Assembly (NCBI GenBank): GCA_963082875.1
Contig: OY720101.1
Coordinates: forward strand, 6,510,001 to 6,574,000
Direction of reading: 5' to 3'
Length of the DNA: 64,000 nt
Source of the DNA: Corella eumyota
Taxonomy: Eukaryota; Chordata; Ascidiacea; Phlebobranchia; Corellidae
Below, piece by piece: positions 62,965 to 64,000 of the stretch. The notes under the pieces are model-generated. The model was not told the DNA's origin and made no database searches. It worked only from the letters and a program-made list of their open reading frames with translations. Every line of letters begins with the position of its first letter. The stretch's first letter is position 1. The translations under genes and the position numbers were made by a program.

Positions 62965-64000
62965 TTATTTTTATTCTTTCTAGTCCCAATTTTGAAAGAA
63001 GATATCTTTAGTTCTTTAGAATTTAAAAATCTGAAATTTTAGTATGTTGTTTATTATCAGATTATGTTTTCATTCTCCTATTTACAACATTTAATTATCA
63101 CTAATTACTAATTAATAAGTGTTTATTTATTAAAATTTAAAGGTTGTTATTAATTTTTTAAATCTTGGTCAATTGTATATCATGATCTTGGTAACTCAAA
63201 AATGAATTAAAATTTTAATTTTTATCACTAATTACTAATTAATAGGTGTTTATTTATTATAATTTAAAGGTTGTTATTAACTTTTTAAATTTTGGTCAAT
63301 TGTATATCATGATATTAGTAACTAAAAAACGAATTAAAATTTTAATTTTTATCACTAATTACTAATTAATAGGTGTTTGTTTATTAAAATTTAAGGGTTG
63401 TTATTAACTTTTTAAATCTTGGTCAATTGTATATCATGATATTACTAACTCAAAAATGAATCAAAATTAAAATTTTCATCACTAATTACTAATTAATGGG
63501 TGTTTGTTTATTTAAATTTAAAGATTGATATTAGGTTTTTAAATTTTGGTCGGTTATATCTTTTTATATTTATAATTCAAAAATGAAATAAAAAATAATT
63601 CTTGTTTGTTTGTTATATTTAAATTCTGGTTTGTTCATTAAAAATTAAAGTTCGATTTTAAGCATAAAAAATTTGGATGATGTATTTTATAATATAAGTA
63701 GTTGAAAAACATATTTGAAAAATAACTTCGTTTATTTATCATATTTAAATGCTTGTTTATTTAATAAAAATCAAAAATCAATTTTAGGAATTTAAAATTT
63801 GCTATAATTTATATCCTAATATTACCAACTTAAAACTGGGTTAAATATTAGTTTTTGTTTGTATAATATATATAAATGCTGGTCTGTTTATTAAAAATCA
63901 AAGTATGTAATATTCCTAGTTAATGTTTATGCATATCTTTATTTATTTATAAAAATTTATGTTAAAAATAATCATATAATTTCGAACCATATTTTATTTA
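62146..64000 (+). mobile_element. Minisatellite and Helentron/HINE-like elements, second copy, cut by window end
   Basis: Equivalent of 18556-20410: three palindromic modules, an element at 62339-62930 and one at 62968 onward, which stops in its 3' subterminal region at the window edge. One T/C change from the first copy lies near 63462. Confidence 0.6.

Larger units (their letters stand above)
43591..64000 (+). repeat. 20.4 kb segment repeated at offset 43590 (copy 2)
   Basis: Second copy of 1-20410, cut by the window end inside a Helentron-like element. Satellite, gene, minisatellite and transposon boundaries all match copy 1. Annotation of genes in this copy follows copy 1 with 43590 added. 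The sequence just before 43591 (satellite) is not available for copy 1, so the left limit of the duplication cannot be seen. Confidence 0.97.

Overview
This window is strongly A+T-rich animal DNA with short introns (about 85-190 bp), GT-AG splice sites, a tRNA-derived SINE, tandem satellites and non-autonomous transposon clusters. The protein families seen (a secreted C-type lectin, a protein-kinase glycine loop of TSSK-like appearance, a formin-like autoregulatory motif) fit an invertebrate metazoan. A tunicate such as an ascidian is possible, but nothing here proves the taxon. There is no bacterial-style gene organisation, no rRNA and no virus-like element that I can recognise.

The dominant fact is architecture. 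Positions 1-20410 recur at 43591-64000 with an exact offset of 43590 bp and only about four differences that I could find by eye. The window is therefore one full 43.59 kb unit (for example 2631-46220) plus part of the next: either a gene-bearing macrosatellite or recent segmental duplication, or an assembly artefact. Within the unit, a ~205-212 bp satellite forms arms in opposite orientation: minus at 29448-37897, then a 168 bp spacer, then plus at 38066-46220. This makes a ~17 kb palindrome-like structure, and its inverted symmetry runs about 195 bp into the non-satellite flank.

Layout of one unit: plus satellite (to 2630); a duplicated flank with exons of a broken minus-strand gene (2631-3650); a four-exon plus-strand gene starting with a kinase-like P-loop and continuing as a basic coiled coil (3886-4697); a 120-bp tandem repeat with a conserved hairpin core and a 143-codon ATG-less open frame (4830-5887); candidate minus-strand mini-exons (5995-6488); a palindromic minisatellite and head-to-tail Helentron-like elements (6762-11099); a block of 0.7-0.95 kb repeats that encloses a four-exon secreted C-type lectin gene on the minus strand (11100-18555); more Helentron-like elements (18558-23648); a SINE (24212-24505); a second copy of the broken minus-strand gene, with a formin DAD-like exon (24529-25380); inverted-orientation Helentron-like elements (25714-29020); and then the inverted satellite.

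The only genes that look intact are the lectin and the kinase-loop/coiled-coil gene. Each occurs twice, without visible difference, because of the 43.59 kb duplication. I see no operon or pathway linking them; what they share is being carried inside a repeat-bounded unit.
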